From the NCBI GenBank assembly GCA_947481685.1, contig CANKHA010000019.1, positions 1 through 50,561 on the forward strand: 50,561 nucleotides of DNA. The letters are read 5' to 3'. Each line of letters opens with the position of its first letter. Position 1 is the stretch's first letter. The stretch comes from Bradyrhizobiaceae bacterium. Its GTDB lineage: Bacteria > Pseudomonadota > Alphaproteobacteria > Rhizobiales > Xanthobacteraceae. Both the position numbers and the translations under genes were made by a program. The notes below the pieces were generated by a model that worked only from the letters and a program-made list of their open reading frames with translations, was not told the DNA's origin and did no database searches. Below, one piece after another: positions 7,660 to 17,968 of the stretch.

Positions 7660-9264
7660 ATGAATACTCCCGTTCTTATTGTCGGAGCCGGCCCCACCGG
7701 TTTGACGCTGGCGATTGACCTCGGTCTGCGCGGCATTCCCTGCACGTTGATCGAACAGAAAGATGCGCCGCAATTCCTGCCAAAGATGGAGCGCTGCAAC
7801 GCGCGCACCATGGAAATCTATCGTCGTATGGGTCTGGCGGAAAAAATCCGCGCCGCCGGATTGCCGCGCAGCGCGCCGATGGATGTCTTTATCGTGCTGT
7901 CGCTGATCGAACCGCCGCTGTGGCACGAGAAACATCCGTCGGTCGACGAATATCAGGCGATGATCGACAAGAGCAAAGACGGAAGACGGCCGCTTGAGCC
8001 CTATCAGTTGATCTCGCAATACACGCTGGAGCCGCTGCTGAAAGCCGTGGCGGAGACATTACCGAGCGTCACGGTGCGCTACGGCTGCGAACTCGTCTCC
8101 TATTCTCAGGACAAGAATTCCGTTACCGCGAAGGTGAAAGACCAAAACGGCACCGTTTCGGACATCACCGCGCAATACATGGTGGGCTGCGATGGCGGCA
8201 GCAGCAATGTGCGGCGCGCGCTCGGCATCAAACTGTCAGGTGAAGGCGACCTGCTGAAGTTGCGTCAGGCGCTCTACTATTGCGAAGAACTGTATGAGAA
8301 AATTCCGATCGGCAAGGGGCGCCACTACCACATTGCCGACGACAAGGCCGGCTTCCTGATCGTTCAGGACTCCACCAAACATTTCACCCTGCATGCCATC
8401 ACGGACACCGATGCCGAGATGGCGACGCTGTTCGAGCAGGCAGTCGCCATGCCGGTGAAATACGACATGCTCTATGTCGGAGCCTGGAATCAGAAGTTGT
8501 TGCTGGCGGACCGTTATCAGGAAGGCCGGGTGTTCCTTGCCGGCGATGCCGTCCATCTGGTGATCCCCACCGGAGGGCTCGGCATGAATACCGGCGTCGG
8601 CGACGCCATCGACCTGTCGTGGAAACTTGCCGCCACTTTGCAGGGCTGGGGCGGACCGGGTTTGCTGGCGTCCTATGAAACCGAGCGGCGGCAGATTGGC
8701 GCACGCAATGTCGCGGCCTCGACCTTCGCTTCGCGCGGACGCAACAGGTGGCGCGCGATGTGGCGGCCAAACATTCGCGACAACACGCCCGAAGGCGCAC
8801 ACACCCGGGAAGAGCTGGTCCGCGTCGCCGAGCATGAGCAGAGCAAGGGCAACAAGATGACCGGCGCCGAACTCGGCTATCGCTACGAAGGCTCGCCGCT
8901 GATCGCCGACGAACCGGGCGGCCCAGAGCACAATTTCATGGATTACGTTCCGACCACCTGGCCGGGTGCACGGCTTCCGCATGTCTGGCTCGACGATCAT
9001 TCCGCTCTGCAGGATCGTATCGGCAATGGGCTGAGCTATACGCTGCTGCGGCTCGGCGGGACGAAGGCCGATACCGGCGGAATTATCAGCGCCTTCGCGT
9101 CACACAACGCACCGCTGCAGGTTCTGGATATCCCGGACGAGCGGCCGCGCGAGGTTTACGGCTACGATCTCCTGCTGCTACGGCCGGACATGCATGTCGT
9201 CTGGCGCGGCAATCTGCCGCCGAAGGACCCCATTAAACTGGCAAAATGCGCAACCGGCCAATAA
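7660..9264 (+). CDS. FAD-dependent aromatic-ring hydroxylase-like monooxygenase
   Basis: A 534-residue group A flavoprotein monooxygenase (PHBH/MhpA-like). The N-terminal dinucleotide fold GAGPTGLTLAIDLGLRG begins at residue 7, DG motif VGCDGGSSNVRRALG lies near 174, and the second FAD motif FLAGDAVHLVIPTGGLGMNT lies near 290. The C-terminal extension resembles the thioredoxin-like domain of phenol hydroxylase-type enzymes (LLLLRPDMHVVWRG). Such enzymes hydroxylate phenolic compounds with NAD(P)H and oxygen. The neighbouring secreted dienelactone-hydrolase-like gene would fit aromatic breakdown, but no ring-cleavage genes are nearby, so the substrate stays open. Confidence 0.85.
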   Translation: MNTPVLIVGAGPTGLTLAIDLGLRGIPCTLIEQKDAPQFLPKMERCNARTMEIYRRMGLAEKIRAAGLPRSAPMDVFIVLSLIEPPLWHEKHPSVDEYQAMIDKSKDGRRPLEPYQLISQYTLEPLLKAVAETLPSVTVRYGCELVSYSQDKNSVTAKVKDQNGTVSDITAQYMVGCDGGSSNVRRALGIKLSGEGDLLKLRQALYYCEELYEKIPIGKGRHYHIADDKAGFLIVQDSTKHFTLHAITDTDAEMATLFEQAVAMPVKYDMLYVGAWNQKLLLADRYQEGRVFLAGDAVHLVIPTGGLGMNTGVGDAIDLSWKLAATLQGWGGPGLLASYETERRQIGARNVAASTFASRGRNRWRAMWRPNIRDNTPEGAHTREELVRVAEHEQSKGNKMTGAELGYRYEGSPLIADEPGGPEHNFMDYVPTTWPGARLPHVWLDDHSALQDRIGNGLSYTLLRLGGTKADTGGIISAFASHNAPLQVLDIPDERPREVYGYDLLLLRPDMHVVWRGNLPPKDPIKLAKCATGQ

Positions 9265-9406
9265 GCTTTGGCCGTCTGGCGCTGAAATATCTGGCGAATT
9301 GCCGCTTTCCGGCAGGTTCGGGGACAACAAGCCGCTTTGCACAACCCTTGCCGGTTCCCGGCTGGCAAGATATGACTCCGCAAAATCGGGTTTAGGGAGT
9401 TCTGGA

Positions 9407-9763
9407 ATGTCGATGCTGTCGTTTAACTTCGTTTTGGCTGTCCTGAAGTTTGCCTTCGGCGCCTTCACCGCCGGATGCACGGTTGTCCTGATCTACGGCC
9501 GCATCGAGCAGCTCCTTCCCAACATTCTCCTGAAACGTGCGGCCGTGACGTATCAGGGTCCGAGCAAAAGCCTTGGCCTCCTTTTGATCCTGATCGGCGC
9601 CGTGGGCTTCGCGGCCTTTCTGGCGATGTATTCCATGGGAATGTCGCGTACGGTCCTGGAAATCGTGCTGATCGGTTCCGCTGCAATTTTCGACGTCGGC
9701 ACCGTATTGTTCATCTGGTCCGAGAAGCGCACGCCGCGCGGATCTGAAGCCCTGATCGGCTGA
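9407..9763 (+). CDS. Small inner-membrane protein of unknown function
   Basis: A 118-residue hydrophobic protein that I do not recognise. Three membrane segments are visible at about residues 5-30, 55-76 and 82-104, with a short charged C-terminus (EKRTPRG). The ATG at 9407 has AGGGAG eight bases before it, so I prefer it over a much longer open frame extending upstream into the monooxygenase gene. It stands alone between the monooxygenase and a convergent dehydrogenase-like pseudogene. Confidence 0.65.
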   Translation: MSMLSFNFVLAVLKFAFGAFTAGCTVVLIYGRIEQLLPNILLKRAAVTYQGPSKSLGLLLILIGAVGFAAFLAMYSMGMSRTVLEIVLIGSAAIFDVGTVLFIWSEKRTPRGSEALIG

Positions 9764-9782
9764 TCGACGGATTACTTTTGGC

Positions 9783-9807
9783 AGGCGGCGCTAATGCAGC
9801 GCCGCCT
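9783..9807. terminator. Possible bidirectional terminator hairpin
   Basis: Arms AGGCGGCGCT (9783-9792) and AGCGCCGCCT (9798-9807) form a 10-bp GC-rich hairpin with a five-base loop between two convergent genes. The following T tract is weak (TTTGCCGTTT). The left arm includes part of the stop codon of the reverse gene. Confidence 0.5.
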
Positions 9808-11126
9808 TTGCCGTTTCCTGGGCGACGCGCCAGACGGAATTCCCGACATCGTCCGCCACCAGCAGCGCGCCGGACTTGTCTATCTCCACGCCGACCGGCC
9901 TGCCCTGCGCTTCTTCCTTGTCGTTGACGAAGCCGGTGAGCACGTCGAGTGGCTTGCCTGACGGACGCCCGTCGGTGAACGGCACAAACACCACCTTGTA
10001 GCCGGCGCGCGGATTGCGATTCCAGGAACCGTGCTCGCCGACAAAAGCCCCGCTCCGAAATTGCTGCGGCATGCCTTCTCCAGTTGCGAAGGCCACACCG
10101 AGCGGCGCCACGTGGTTGCCGAGCGCGTAATCAGGCACGATCGCCTTCGCTACCATGTCCGGGTTTTTCAGGCTTCACGCGGCTATCGACATGCTGGCCC
10201 CAATAGCTGAACGGCCAGCCATAGAAGCCGCCGTCCTTAACCGACGTCAGGTAGTCGGGCACGAGATCGCTGCCAAGCTCGTCGCGCTCATTCACTACCG
10301 TCCAGAGCGCGCCGCTTTGCGGCTCAATCGCCATATCGACGGGATTGCGCAGACCAGAAGCAAACAAACGTTTGTTGCCGGTTGCCAGATCGATCTCGTG
10401 GATCGCAGCCCGGCCCTCTTCCTTGTCGATGCCATTCTCGGCGGCGTTACTGTTGGAGCCGACCGAGGCATACAATTTCGTGCCGTCGCGGCTGGCGACC
10501 AGTCCCTTGGTCCAGTGATGATTGATAGGACCGCCGGGAAGGTCAGTGACTTTCACGCCGGGCTCGGTGATTTCCGTCACGCCTTCCCGATAGGGAAAGC
10601 GCATCACGGCATTGGCGTTGGCGACATAGAGGTTGTCTCCCACCAGCGCCATGCCGAAGGGCGAATAGAGGTCCTTCAGCAGAACCGTCCGCGTCTCAGC
10701 AACGCCGTCGCCGTCCGCATCGCGCAGCAAGGTGATGCGGTTGGCGCTCGGTACGCCCGCCCCGGCTCGCTTCTGCACCGCGCGCATGATCATGCCCTTG
10801 ATGCCGGTACCGTCATCCGGCCGTTCCGGCGCATTGCTCTCGGCGACCAGAACATCGCCGTTCGGTAGCACCAGAAGGGCACGCGGATGATCGAGGCCGG
10901 TGGCGAAGGGGGTGACGGCAAGTCCCGCAGCCGGTTTCGGCTTGGCCCCCTGGGGCCAGCCCGTGGCGGTCGCGATCTTGAGCGTCGGGAGCGTCGTCTG
11001 GGTCGGCTCCGGCAAGGTGGGATTCGCGCCCACGGTGGCGTCTTCGGCGACCTTGGCGGTATCGCCACAACCAGCGAGCAACAGAGCGAGAGCAACGGCA
11101 AAGCCGGTCGAACGGTAAGATGTCAT
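9791..11126 (-). pseudogene. L-sorbosone dehydrogenase / PQQ-dependent sugar dehydrogenase family lipoprotein, frameshifted
   Basis: Two reverse frames together make one beta-propeller dehydrogenase-like protein of about 444 residues. The first (from the ATG at 11126) begins with a lipoprotein signal ending LLLAGC and runs through [21 protein letters not shown] and [21 protein letters not shown], then goes out of frame. The second resumes [21 protein letters not shown] and continues to [11 protein letters not shown]. Reading GAAAAACCCGGACATG at about 10157-10170, one extra base breaks the frame. This may be a true mutation or a sequence error. In-frame, the protein would be a membrane-anchored periplasmic oxidoreductase. 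It is convergent with the small membrane protein gene. Confidence 0.8.
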
Positions 11127-11186
11127 GTTAGGTCCGGGAGGTGCGTGATGTCGTGAGGACAACGGCCCGCCGGGACAGCGGTTCCC

Positions 11187-12635
11187 TCAGAACAGGCTGC
11201 CCTGCCCCGGGTCACTGATGGTGCGGCGGCGGCGACGGATAACAGGCGCCATGAGTTCAATGGGGCGCGAACCCTCAGCGAGAGCGCCCACGCGGCCGTC
11301 GGTCAGCTCGATGTCGAGCTTCTGGCCCGGGCTGATGGCGGCGGCACTGCGCAGCGGCTGCCCTTCACTGTCACGCAGGAGGGCAAAGCCACGCGCCAGC
11401 ACACCGCGATATGAGAAGGCCGCCAGCAGCTGACCCGCGCGCTCCAGCCGCGCGTCCCGACGATCCAGCAGATTTTCGAACGCTATTTTTCCCCGTTCAT
11501 GCAGCACCGCGAGGCGGTGGCGGTCGTGCACGATCTTGGTCCGGTGCGCCTGGGTGTTGGCGCGCAGGCTGGCGCCGAGACGCGCGGCCAATCCCACAAC
11601 ACGGTCGCGGCGGCGCGCGGTGGTGACGCGCAAGGCATGCGGCAAGCGTTCCGTGACCGCATCCAGCCGCTGCCGCGCCAGCGCAAACAAGTCCTCCTTG
11701 TTCGGCAAGGCGCGCGCCAAGGAACGCAATTCCCTGCGGCGATGCTCGATGCCGCGCTGCCAGCAGGACACCTGCCGGTTGTTGAGCGCGGAAACCTGCA
11801 TCATCAGATCGGCCCGCACCGGCACCGCGATTTCCGCAGCAGCGGTCGGCGTCGGCGCACGCCTGTCGGATGCGAAGTCGATCAGCGTCACGTCAGTCTC
11901 GTGGCCCACCGCCGAGATCAGCGGAATGGTGCTCGCCGCCGCAGCGCGCACCACGATCTCCTCATTGAACGACCAGAGATCCTCCAACGAGCCACCGCCG
12001 CGTGCGACAATGATCACGTCGGGCCGCGGAATTTTTCCCAGAGGGAATGCGTTGAAGCCTTTGATGGCGGCAGCGACCTGCTCGGCCGAACCCTCGCCCT
12101 GCACCTTCACCGGCCACACCAGCACCTCGCGCGGAAAACGGTCGGCGAGCCGATGCAGGATGTCGCGGATCACCGCGCCGGTGGGCGACGTGATCACGCC
12201 AATCACCTCCGGCAGAAACGGCAGCGGCTTTTTGCGCTCCTGCTCAAACAAACCTTCGGCGGCGAGCTTCTTCTTGCGCTCTTCGAGCAGCGCCATCAGC
12301 GCACCGACGCCGGCCGGTTCGAGCGTCTCGATGACGATCTGATATTTCGACGAACCTGCGAAGGTTGTGATCTTGCCCGTGACGACGACTTCGAGCCCCT
12401 CCTGGGGCTTCACGCGCATGCGCGCGATACTGCCCTTCCAGATCACCGCATCCAGCACCGCCTTGTCGTCCTTCAGCCGGAAATAGCAGTGGCCCGACGG
12501 CGCTGCACCCTTGAAACCGGAAATCTCGCCGCGCACGCGCACATAGCCGAAGCCGTCCTCGATCGCGCGCTTGAGCGCATTCGACAGCTCGGAAACCGTC
12601 AATTCCACAACATTGATGCGCGCGGCGTCGGTCAT
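11187..12635 (-). CDS. xseA: Exodeoxyribonuclease VII large subunit
   Basis: A 482-residue XseA, the catalytic subunit that with XseB degrades single-stranded DNA in both directions. An N-terminal OB fold (about residues 8-105, including [19 protein letters not shown]) is followed by the nuclease domain with [17 protein letters not shown] near 150, [18 protein letters not shown] near 210 and [20 protein letters not shown] near 245. The helical C-terminus mediates binding to XseB. The length is within the family range, with a fairly short C-terminal tail. It is divergent from purD. xseB is not in the window. Confidence 0.93.
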   Translation of the reverse strand: MTDAARINVVELTVSELSNALKRAIEDGFGYVRVRGEISGFKGAAPSGHCYFRLKDDKAVLDAVIWKGSIARMRVKPQEGLEVVVTGKITTFAGSSKYQIVIETLEPAGVGALMALLEERKKKLAAEGLFEQERKKPLPFLPEVIGVITSPTGAVIRDILHRLADRFPREVLVWPVKVQGEGSAEQVAAAIKGFNAFPLGKIPRPDVIIVARGGGSLEDLWSFNEEIVVRAAAASTIPLISAVGHETDVTLIDFASDRRAPTPTAAAEIAVPVRADLMMQVSALNNRQVSCWQRGIEHRRRELRSLARALPNKEDLFALARQRLDAVTERLPHALRVTTARRRDRVVGLAARLGASLRANTQAHRTKIVHDRHRLAVLHERGKIAFENLLDRRDARLERAGQLLAAFSYRGVLARGFALLRDSEGQPLRSAAAISPGQKLDIELTDGRVGALAEGSRPIELMAPVIRRRRRTISDPGQGSLF

Positions 12636-12711
12636 TCAGGCGAATCTCTTGCGGCGTCCGGAGGCCATGCTACACCAGCCCTGACGGCAATCCCTACCAC
12701 CTGAAAAGCCC

Positions 12712-13980
12712 ATGAACATCCTCCTTCTCGGCTCCGGCGGACGCGAACACGCATTGGCCTGGAAGATGGCGGCAAGCCCGCTGGTCGAGCGGCTGTATTG
12801 CGCGCCGGGCAATGCCGGTATCGCGCAGGACGCCGAACTGGTGGATCTCGATCTCGGCGATCACAAGGCGCTGATCGCTTTCTGCGGGTCGCACACAATC
12901 GATTTCGTTGTTGTCGGGCCGGAAGGCCCGCTGTGCGACGGCGCGGTCGATAGCCTTGAAGCTGCCGGCATCAAGACCTTCGGACCGGGCAAGATCGCTG
13001 CACAGCTCGAAGGCTCCAAGGGCTTCACCAAGGACATCTGCCGCGCCAACAATATTCCGACCGCCGCTTATGAGCGCTTCACCGAAATCACGGCGGCGAA
13101 AAGTTATGTGCGCCAGCAGGGCGCGCCGATCGTGATCAAGGCCGACGGTCTCGCCGCCGGCAAAGGTGTCATCGTGGCGATGACGCCGGATGAAGCCGAG
13201 GCCGCGCTCGACATGATCTTCGGCGGCGGCGTGGGCGCGGCAGGTGCTGAAGTTGTCGTCGAAGAATTCCTCACCGGCGAGGAAGTCTCCTTCTTCGTGC
13301 TGTGCGACGGCGAGAGTGCGATTCCGATGGTCACGGCGCAGGATCACAAGCGCGCATTCGATGGCGACAAGGGTCCCAACACCGGCGGCATGGGCGCCTA
13401 TTCGCCCGCACCGATGATGACGCCGGATTTGCAGCACCGCGTGATGGACGAGATCGTGCATCCGACACTGCGTGCGCTGAAGGCCATGGGCGCGCCCTAC
13501 AAGGGCGTGCTCTATGCCGGACTGATGATGACCGCGCAGGGTCCGAAGCTGATCGAATACAACGTGCGCTTCGGCGATCCGGAATGCCAGGTGATGATGC
13601 TGCGGCTGATGTCGGACATCGTACCCGCGCTGATGGCATCGCGCGACGGCATGCTGAAGAATTTCGATTTGCGCTGGTATCCCGACCCGGCGCTCACCGT
13701 GGTGATGGCGGCGAAGGGTTATCCCGGCGCTTACGCCAAGGGCACGGTGATCGAAGGGCTGGACGACGCGGCGCAGGTCGAAGGCGTCGAGATTTTTCAT
13801 GCCGGCACCAAACGTGAGGGCGGCAAGATCACCGCCATCGGGGGGCGCGTTCTGAACGTCAGCGCGATGGGCAAGACAGTCGCCGAGGCACAACAGCGTG
13901 CCTACGCAGCCATCGACAAGATCCGGTGGCCGGAAGGCTTCTGCCGCCGCGACATCGGCAAGAGTGCGCTGTCGAAGTAA
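12712..13980 (+). CDS. purD: Phosphoribosylamine--glycine ligase (GAR synthetase)
   Basis: A 422-residue ATP-grasp enzyme that catalyses the second step of purine synthesis, joining glycine to phosphoribosylamine. The family start [18 protein letters not shown], the ATP-grasp segment [19 protein letters not shown] near residue 139, the signature RFGDPECQV near 285 and [13 protein letters not shown] near 222 are all present. The length is normal. It stands alone, divergent from xseA. Confidence 0.95.
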   Translation: MNILLLGSGGREHALAWKMAASPLVERLYCAPGNAGIAQDAELVDLDLGDHKALIAFCGSHTIDFVVVGPEGPLCDGAVDSLEAAGIKTFGPGKIAAQLEGSKGFTKDICRANNIPTAAYERFTEITAAKSYVRQQGAPIVIKADGLAAGKGVIVAMTPDEAEAALDMIFGGGVGAAGAEVVVEEFLTGEEVSFFVLCDGESAIPMVTAQDHKRAFDGDKGPNTGGMGAYSPAPMMTPDLQHRVMDEIVHPTLRALKAMGAPYKGVLYAGLMMTAQGPKLIEYNVRFGDPECQVMMLRLMSDIVPALMASRDGMLKNFDLRWYPDPALTVVMAAKGYPGAYAKGTVIEGLDDAAQVEGVEIFHAGTKREGGKITAIGGRVLNVSAMGKTVAEAQQRAYAAIDKIRWPEGFCRRDIGKSALSK

Positions 13981-14016
13981 TCGCCGATCAGGCTAGGATT
14001 ACGCGGAGGCCTTCCA

Positions 14017-15180
14017 TTGCGATTCTCGACACGATCATGCGCATGCGGTGTGGTTGCAGCGATCATGCTCTGCGCGGCACCTGCATCGGCGCAGCGCCTC
14101 GCCGATGACATCCACGAGACATTTGCGCGCGTGCCGGTCACCGTGACGCTGGCGGACGGCAAGAAGCATTCCGGCCAGATCACCGTCACGCATTACCGGC
14201 CCGATGGAAGCGGACCGTTCCCCGTCATCGTCCTCAACCACGGGCGCGAAAACGCCCGCGACAAGCGCGCGGAGCCCGCGCGCCGCCGCTACCCGGACGT
14301 GGCGCGGTATTTCACCCGCCGCGGTTTCGCCGTGCTGGTTCTGACGCGGCTCGGCTATGGCGATGCCGGACTCGATCCGGATCCGGAATTCAGCGGCAAC
14401 AAATGCAGCGAGCGCGACTTCGACCCGGGGGTTGCCGCTCTTATCGAGCAGACCCGCGCCGCCCTGGATTTTGCCCGCACGTTGCCCTTCGTGGATTCCC
14501 GGCGCGCTATCCTGGTCGGGCAATCTTATGGCGGGCTTGGCACGATTGCGGCGACCGGAAAGAACCTTCCCGGGGTTGTTGCGGCGATCAATTTTTCCGG
14601 GGGCGCTGGCGGACTTCCGCAAACAGATCCCGGCCGGCCGTGCTCTCCGGAAGAGTTCGTCTCGATCGCAGAGGACGCGGGCCGCCGCGCGCGCATTTCC
14701 ACACTGTGGCTATATGCGGAAAACGACCGTTACTGGGGAACCGAGTGGCCGCCCCGATGGTACGAGGCCTACACGAAAGCCGGTGGCAGGGCGGAAATGC
14801 CGACGGTGCCAGGCGTCGGCAAGGACGGTCACTATCTGTTGTCGGAAGGTTTCACGATCTGGCGCCCGCTGGTAGACCGTTTTCTCGACAAGGTGGGATT
14901 CCCGCCGCCACGCTCGAAAGACGCGCCGCTCTCCACCAGCTTCGCCCGGCTCGATGACGCCAGCAAGCTTCCGTTTGTGAAGGACGAGGTGAAATCCGAC
15001 GGCTACCGGAAATTTCTCAGCGCGGACATTCCGCGCGCCTTCGCCATCTCAGCGTCGGGTGCCTGGGCGTGGCGCACCGGCAGCGATGCACCACAGAAAG
15101 CCGTCGAGGGCTGCCAGAAATTTTCCAAAGTGCCCTGCCGACTCTATGCGGTGGACGACGCCGTGGTCTGGAAGCCCTAG
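14017..15180 (+). CDS. Secreted alpha/beta hydrolase (dienelactone hydrolase-like)
   Basis: A 387-residue exported protein with a signal peptide at about residues 1-26 (ending APASAQ). The hydrolase core has an oxyanion segment IVLNHGREN near 70 and a nucleophile elbow GQSYGG near 168, plus a likely histidine in GKDGHYLL near 270. A C-terminal extension of about 100 residues (containing GAWAWRTG) is outside the core and unrecognised. The start is TTG at 14017 with GCGGAGG about seven bases upstream. Substrate unknown. The TAG stop is directly followed by a REP-like palindrome. Confidence 0.75.
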   Translation: MRFSTRSCACGVVAAIMLCAAPASAQRLADDIHETFARVPVTVTLADGKKHSGQITVTHYRPDGSGPFPVIVLNHGRENARDKRAEPARRRYPDVARYFTRRGFAVLVLTRLGYGDAGLDPDPEFSGNKCSERDFDPGVAALIEQTRAALDFARTLPFVDSRRAILVGQSYGGLGTIAATGKNLPGVVAAINFSGGAGGLPQTDPGRPCSPEEFVSIAEDAGRRARISTLWLYAENDRYWGTEWPPRWYEAYTKAGGRAEMPTVPGVGKDGHYLLSEGFTIWRPLVDRFLDKVGFPPPRSKDAPLSTSFARLDDASKLPFVKDEVKSDGYRKFLSADIPRAFAISASGAWAWRTGSDAPQKAVEGCQKFSKVPCRLYAVDDAVVWKP

Positions 15181-15227
15181 CGCTCGATCCCGAAAAGTGG
15201 GAACCGGTTTTCGGATAAGATCGAGCG
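15181..15227 (+). repeat. REP-like palindrome, copy 2
   Basis: Core CCGAAAAGTGGGAACCGG followed by TTTTCGG, with outer arms CGCTCGATC and GATCGAGCG. It starts on the base after a TAG stop codon, and the reverse-strand tadA gene ends ten bases further on. It matches the copy at 38779 in inverted orientation. Confidence 0.85.
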
Positions 15228-15237
15228 TTACTCCAAG

Positions 15238-15678
15238 CTACCTCCGCGCGACGAAGAAATCCTTCAGCAGCACGCTGGCCTCGCTCTCGCTGACGCCGCC
15301 ATAGACCTCGGGCCGGTGATGGCAGGTGGGTGCGGAGAAAAATCGTACGCCGTTATCGACCGCCCCGCCCTTCGGATCGGCCGCCCCATAGTAGAGCCGC
15401 CGGATGCGGGCGAAGGACATCGCCCCGGCGCACATGGCACAGGGCTCCAGCGTCACATAGAGATCGCAATCGGTCAGCCGCTCAGAGCCGATGGCTGCGG
15501 CGGCGGCGCGCAGAGCCAGAAGCTCCGCATGGGCGGTGGGGTCATGGTCGGTGACGGTGCGGTTGCCGGTCCGGGCAATGACCACCCCCTCGCGCACGAC
15601 CACGCAGCCCACGGGCACTTCGCCCCGCGCCTGTGCCACGCGGGCTTCGTCCAGGGCCATGTCCATGAATGAGGGCAC
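15238..15678 (-). CDS. tadA: tRNA-specific adenosine deaminase
   Basis: A 146-residue cytidine/deoxycytidylate-family deaminase that converts the wobble adenosine of tRNA-Arg(ACG) to inosine. The zinc site is seen as HAE (H50, E52 proton shuttle) and PCAMCAG (C80, C83). GAADPKGGAVDNG is typical of TadA. I chose the GTG at 15678 (MPSFMDMALDEA) because family members start there and GAGAG precedes it. A GTG at 15708 would add ten residues without a ribosome site. It is divergent from the pseudouridine synthase gene. Confidence 0.88.
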   Translation of the reverse strand: MPSFMDMALDEARVAQARGEVPVGCVVVREGVVIARTGNRTVTDHDPTAHAELLALRAAAAAIGSERLTDCDLYVTLEPCAMCAGAMSFARIRRLYYGAADPKGGAVDNGVRFFSAPTCHHRPEVYGGVSESEASVLLKDFFVARR

Positions 15679-15794
15679 GAAACTCTCGCCATCCAGTTTC
15701 AGATGCACCGTGTATAAGGGCGTGGATGCCCGGGCAAAAGGGCGTTCACGCCCGTCTTCAATGGGCTATGCCCGGCCACGCTGAAGAAGAAAAC

Positions 15795-17039
15795 ATGAGC
15801 ACCGACAAGCCACATACAGGAAAGCCCGGAAAACCGCCGTTTCGCGGCAAGCCGCCGTTCCGCCCGAAGAAGCTGAAGACATCGCTGCCACGCCCGGTCC
15901 AGCCCGATGCGCCGCTGCCGGAGCGCAAGACAGCCGAGCGCGTGGCCAAAGTGATCGCACGCGCGGGCCTGTGCTCGCGCCGCGACGCCGAAGCCTGGAT
16001 CGCGGACGGCCGCGTCAGCGTCAACGGCGCAAAAATCACCTCGCCGGCCCTGAACGTCCGCGAGACCGACAACATTGTTGTCGATGGCAAGCCGCTGCCG
16101 CAGCGTGAGCGCACGCGCCTCTTTCTCTATTACAAGCCAGTCGGACTGGTCACGACCCATGTCGATCCGGAAGGGCGCCCGACCATCTTCGAATCGTTGC
16201 CAAAAGATTTGCCGCGGCTGATCAGCGTGGGCCGGCTCGATCTCAATACCGAGGGGTTGTTGCTGCTCACCAACGACGGCGGCCTGGCCCGCCAGCTGGA
16301 GCTGCCGGAGACGGGCTGGCTGCGGCGCTATCGCGTGCGCGCCCACGGCCGCGTCCAGCAGGCTGCACTTGATGCTCTGAAAGAGGGCGTGGAGATCGAC
16401 GGCATTCGCTATGGCGCGATCGAAGCCGCCGTCGATCGTGAGCAAGGCGCCAATGTCTGGCTCACCTTCGCCATCCGCGAAGGCAAGAACCGCGAAGTCC
16501 GCAATGTGCTGGAGCATCTCGGCTTGCAGGTGAACCGCCTGATCCGCATCTCTTATGGCCCGTTCCAGCTTGCCGAGATGAAAGAAGGCGCGGTCGAGGA
16601 AGTCCGCACGCGCATGCTACGGGATCAACTGGGCGAGCGCATTACCGCATTGGCCGGCGCCGACTTCGCAGGACCGCTGACCGAGCGCGGCGGACGGCTG
16701 GACGACGACGACGCACCCGCAGCACCGGCGCGTGGCGCCCCTTCCCGTGGGCGTGGGGATGGCGAGCGGAAATTTAACGCACCGAGGACAGAGCAACGGG
16801 CCGAGCGCAGCAAACCACAGGACCGGCGTGATGGCGGCAAGCCATCGCGCAAACCGCCTCAAGAAGAGCCCAAGCGTGTCACGCGCAACGACACCATTGC
16901 CGACCGCCGCGGCCGTGCGATACCTGTCACCCGCACACACACGGAAAAGCCTGAGCGCCCCGCGCCGCAGAAGTCGCGTGGCGGCAAGGCAGGCCGGTCC
17001 GACCGTAGCCGGGGTCCGCGGCCATCACGGCCACGCTGA
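15795..17039 (+). CDS. rluB: RsuA/RluB-family 23S rRNA pseudouridine synthase
   Basis: A 414-residue pseudouridine synthase. A basic N-terminal extension precedes the S4 RNA-binding domain (about residues 48-105, RVAKVIARAGLCSRRDAEAW) and the catalytic domain with GRLDLNTEGLLLLTNDG near residue 145, whose aspartate is the active-site residue. The C-terminal 110 residues are low-complexity, basic and rich in Arg, Gly, Pro and Lys, as in alphaproteobacterial homologues. RluB (E. coli U2605) is the closest known function; RsuA is the alternative. The ATG at 15795 follows GAAGAAGA. The stop overlaps the rsmD start as TGATG. Confidence 0.87.
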   Translation: MSTDKPHTGKPGKPPFRGKPPFRPKKLKTSLPRPVQPDAPLPERKTAERVAKVIARAGLCSRRDAEAWIADGRVSVNGAKITSPALNVRETDNIVVDGKPLPQRERTRLFLYYKPVGLVTTHVDPEGRPTIFESLPKDLPRLISVGRLDLNTEGLLLLTNDGGLARQLELPETGWLRRYRVRAHGRVQQAALDALKEGVEIDGIRYGAIEAAVDREQGANVWLTFAIREGKNREVRNVLEHLGLQVNRLIRISYGPFQLAEMKEGAVEEVRTRMLRDQLGERITALAGADFAGPLTERGGRLDDDDAPAAPARGAPSRGRGDGERKFNAPRTEQRAERSKPQDRRDGGKPSRKPPQEEPKRVTRNDTIADRRGRAIPVTRTHTEKPERPAPQKSRGGKAGRSDRSRGPRPSRPR

Positions 17040-17593
17040 TGCGTGTCGTCGGCGGACGATTGCGCGGGCGCGCACTGAAGAGCCCGGAATCGCAGGCGAC
17101 CCGGCCGACGGCCGACCGCCTGCGGGAATCGCTGTTCAACATCCTCGCCCATGCCTATGCCGATCCCGCCGAAGGCGCGCGCACGCTCGACCTGTTTGCC
17201 GGCACCGGCGCGCTGGGCATCGAAGCTCTGTCGCGGGGCGGCGCTTTCACCTTGTTTATCGACGACGGCCTGGAAGCACGTGCGCTGCTGCGCGCCAATG
17301 TCGAAGCACTCGGTCTTGGTGGCACCAGCAAGGTCTATCGCCGCGACGCCACCAAGCTTGGCCCAGCCTATCCGATGGAGCCGTTCTCGTTGGTCTTCGC
17401 TGACCCGCCCTACAACAAGGGCCTGGCGGAGCAGGCTCTGACCAGCGCCCGCGAGGGCGGCTGGCTGACGCCTCAGGCGCTGGTTGTCGTGGAAGAAGCC
17501 ATCGCAGCGGCGTTCAAGACGCCGGAGGGCTTTGAGGAGCTGGAACGGCGTGGCTACGACGACACCGAATTTGTATTCCTCCGCGCGCTTTAA
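17039..17593 (+). CDS. rsmD: 16S rRNA (guanine(966)-N(2))-methyltransferase
   Basis: A 184-residue SAM-dependent methyltransferase. It starts MRVVGGRLRGRAL, then RPTADRLRESLFNIL, the SAM motif LDLFAGTGALGIEALSRG near residue 55 and the catalytic ADPPYNKG near 122 (DPPY for exocyclic amine methylation). Its start overlaps the pseudouridine synthase stop by one base, so both rRNA modification genes form one coupled operon. Confidence 0.93.
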   Translation: MRVVGGRLRGRALKSPESQATRPTADRLRESLFNILAHAYADPAEGARTLDLFAGTGALGIEALSRGGAFTLFIDDGLEARALLRANVEALGLGGTSKVYRRDATKLGPAYPMEPFSLVFADPPYNKGLAEQALTSAREGGWLTPQALVVVEEAIAAAFKTPEGFEELERRGYDDTEFVFLRAL

Positions 17594-17671
17594 CCAGCGC
17601 CTGTTGAACGTTTAGCGATCTCGCGCGTTATCGCCCGGTTGCAGATAGTTATTTATTTATGGAGACGGCAA

Positions 17672-17959
17672 ATGGCGATGAAAGCCACTGTGAAGCGCGG
17701 CAGCAAAACGCGTCTTAAATCGGTTAAGGAAGCCAAACGCGATATCGGCAAGACAGCGAAGGCGGGTAGCAAGAAAGCCAAGCCAAGCAAGAGGATGGTC
17801 GATTATCCGGTCGCGGAAACGCTGCAGTGGGTGGCCGACGGCGAAAAGCTTCTGATCAAGTGGGGCGCGATCAAGTCGCCCGGCGCAAAACGCATTGCCA
17901 ATACCGTGGCGAGCATATTGTCCGTGCTTCAGGCGCTGACCGAACTCCGCAAAAGCTGA
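17672..17959 (+). CDS. Small basic protein of unknown function
   Basis: A 95-residue protein. The N-terminal 40 residues are lysine-rich and low in complexity (KSVKEAKRDIGKTAKAGSKK), like histone H1-type tails, followed by a more ordered part (VAETLQWVADGEKLLIKWG). I do not recognise the family. The ATG at 17672 has GGAGACGG five bases before it, preferred over the in-frame upstream start at 17639. A REP-like palindrome and then a strong terminator at 18049 follow. Confidence 0.65.
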   Translation: MAMKATVKRGSKTRLKSVKEAKRDIGKTAKAGSKKAKPSKRMVDYPVAETLQWVADGEKLLIKWGAIKSPGAKRIANTVASILSVLQALTELRKS

Positions 17960-17968
17960 CCGGTTAGA

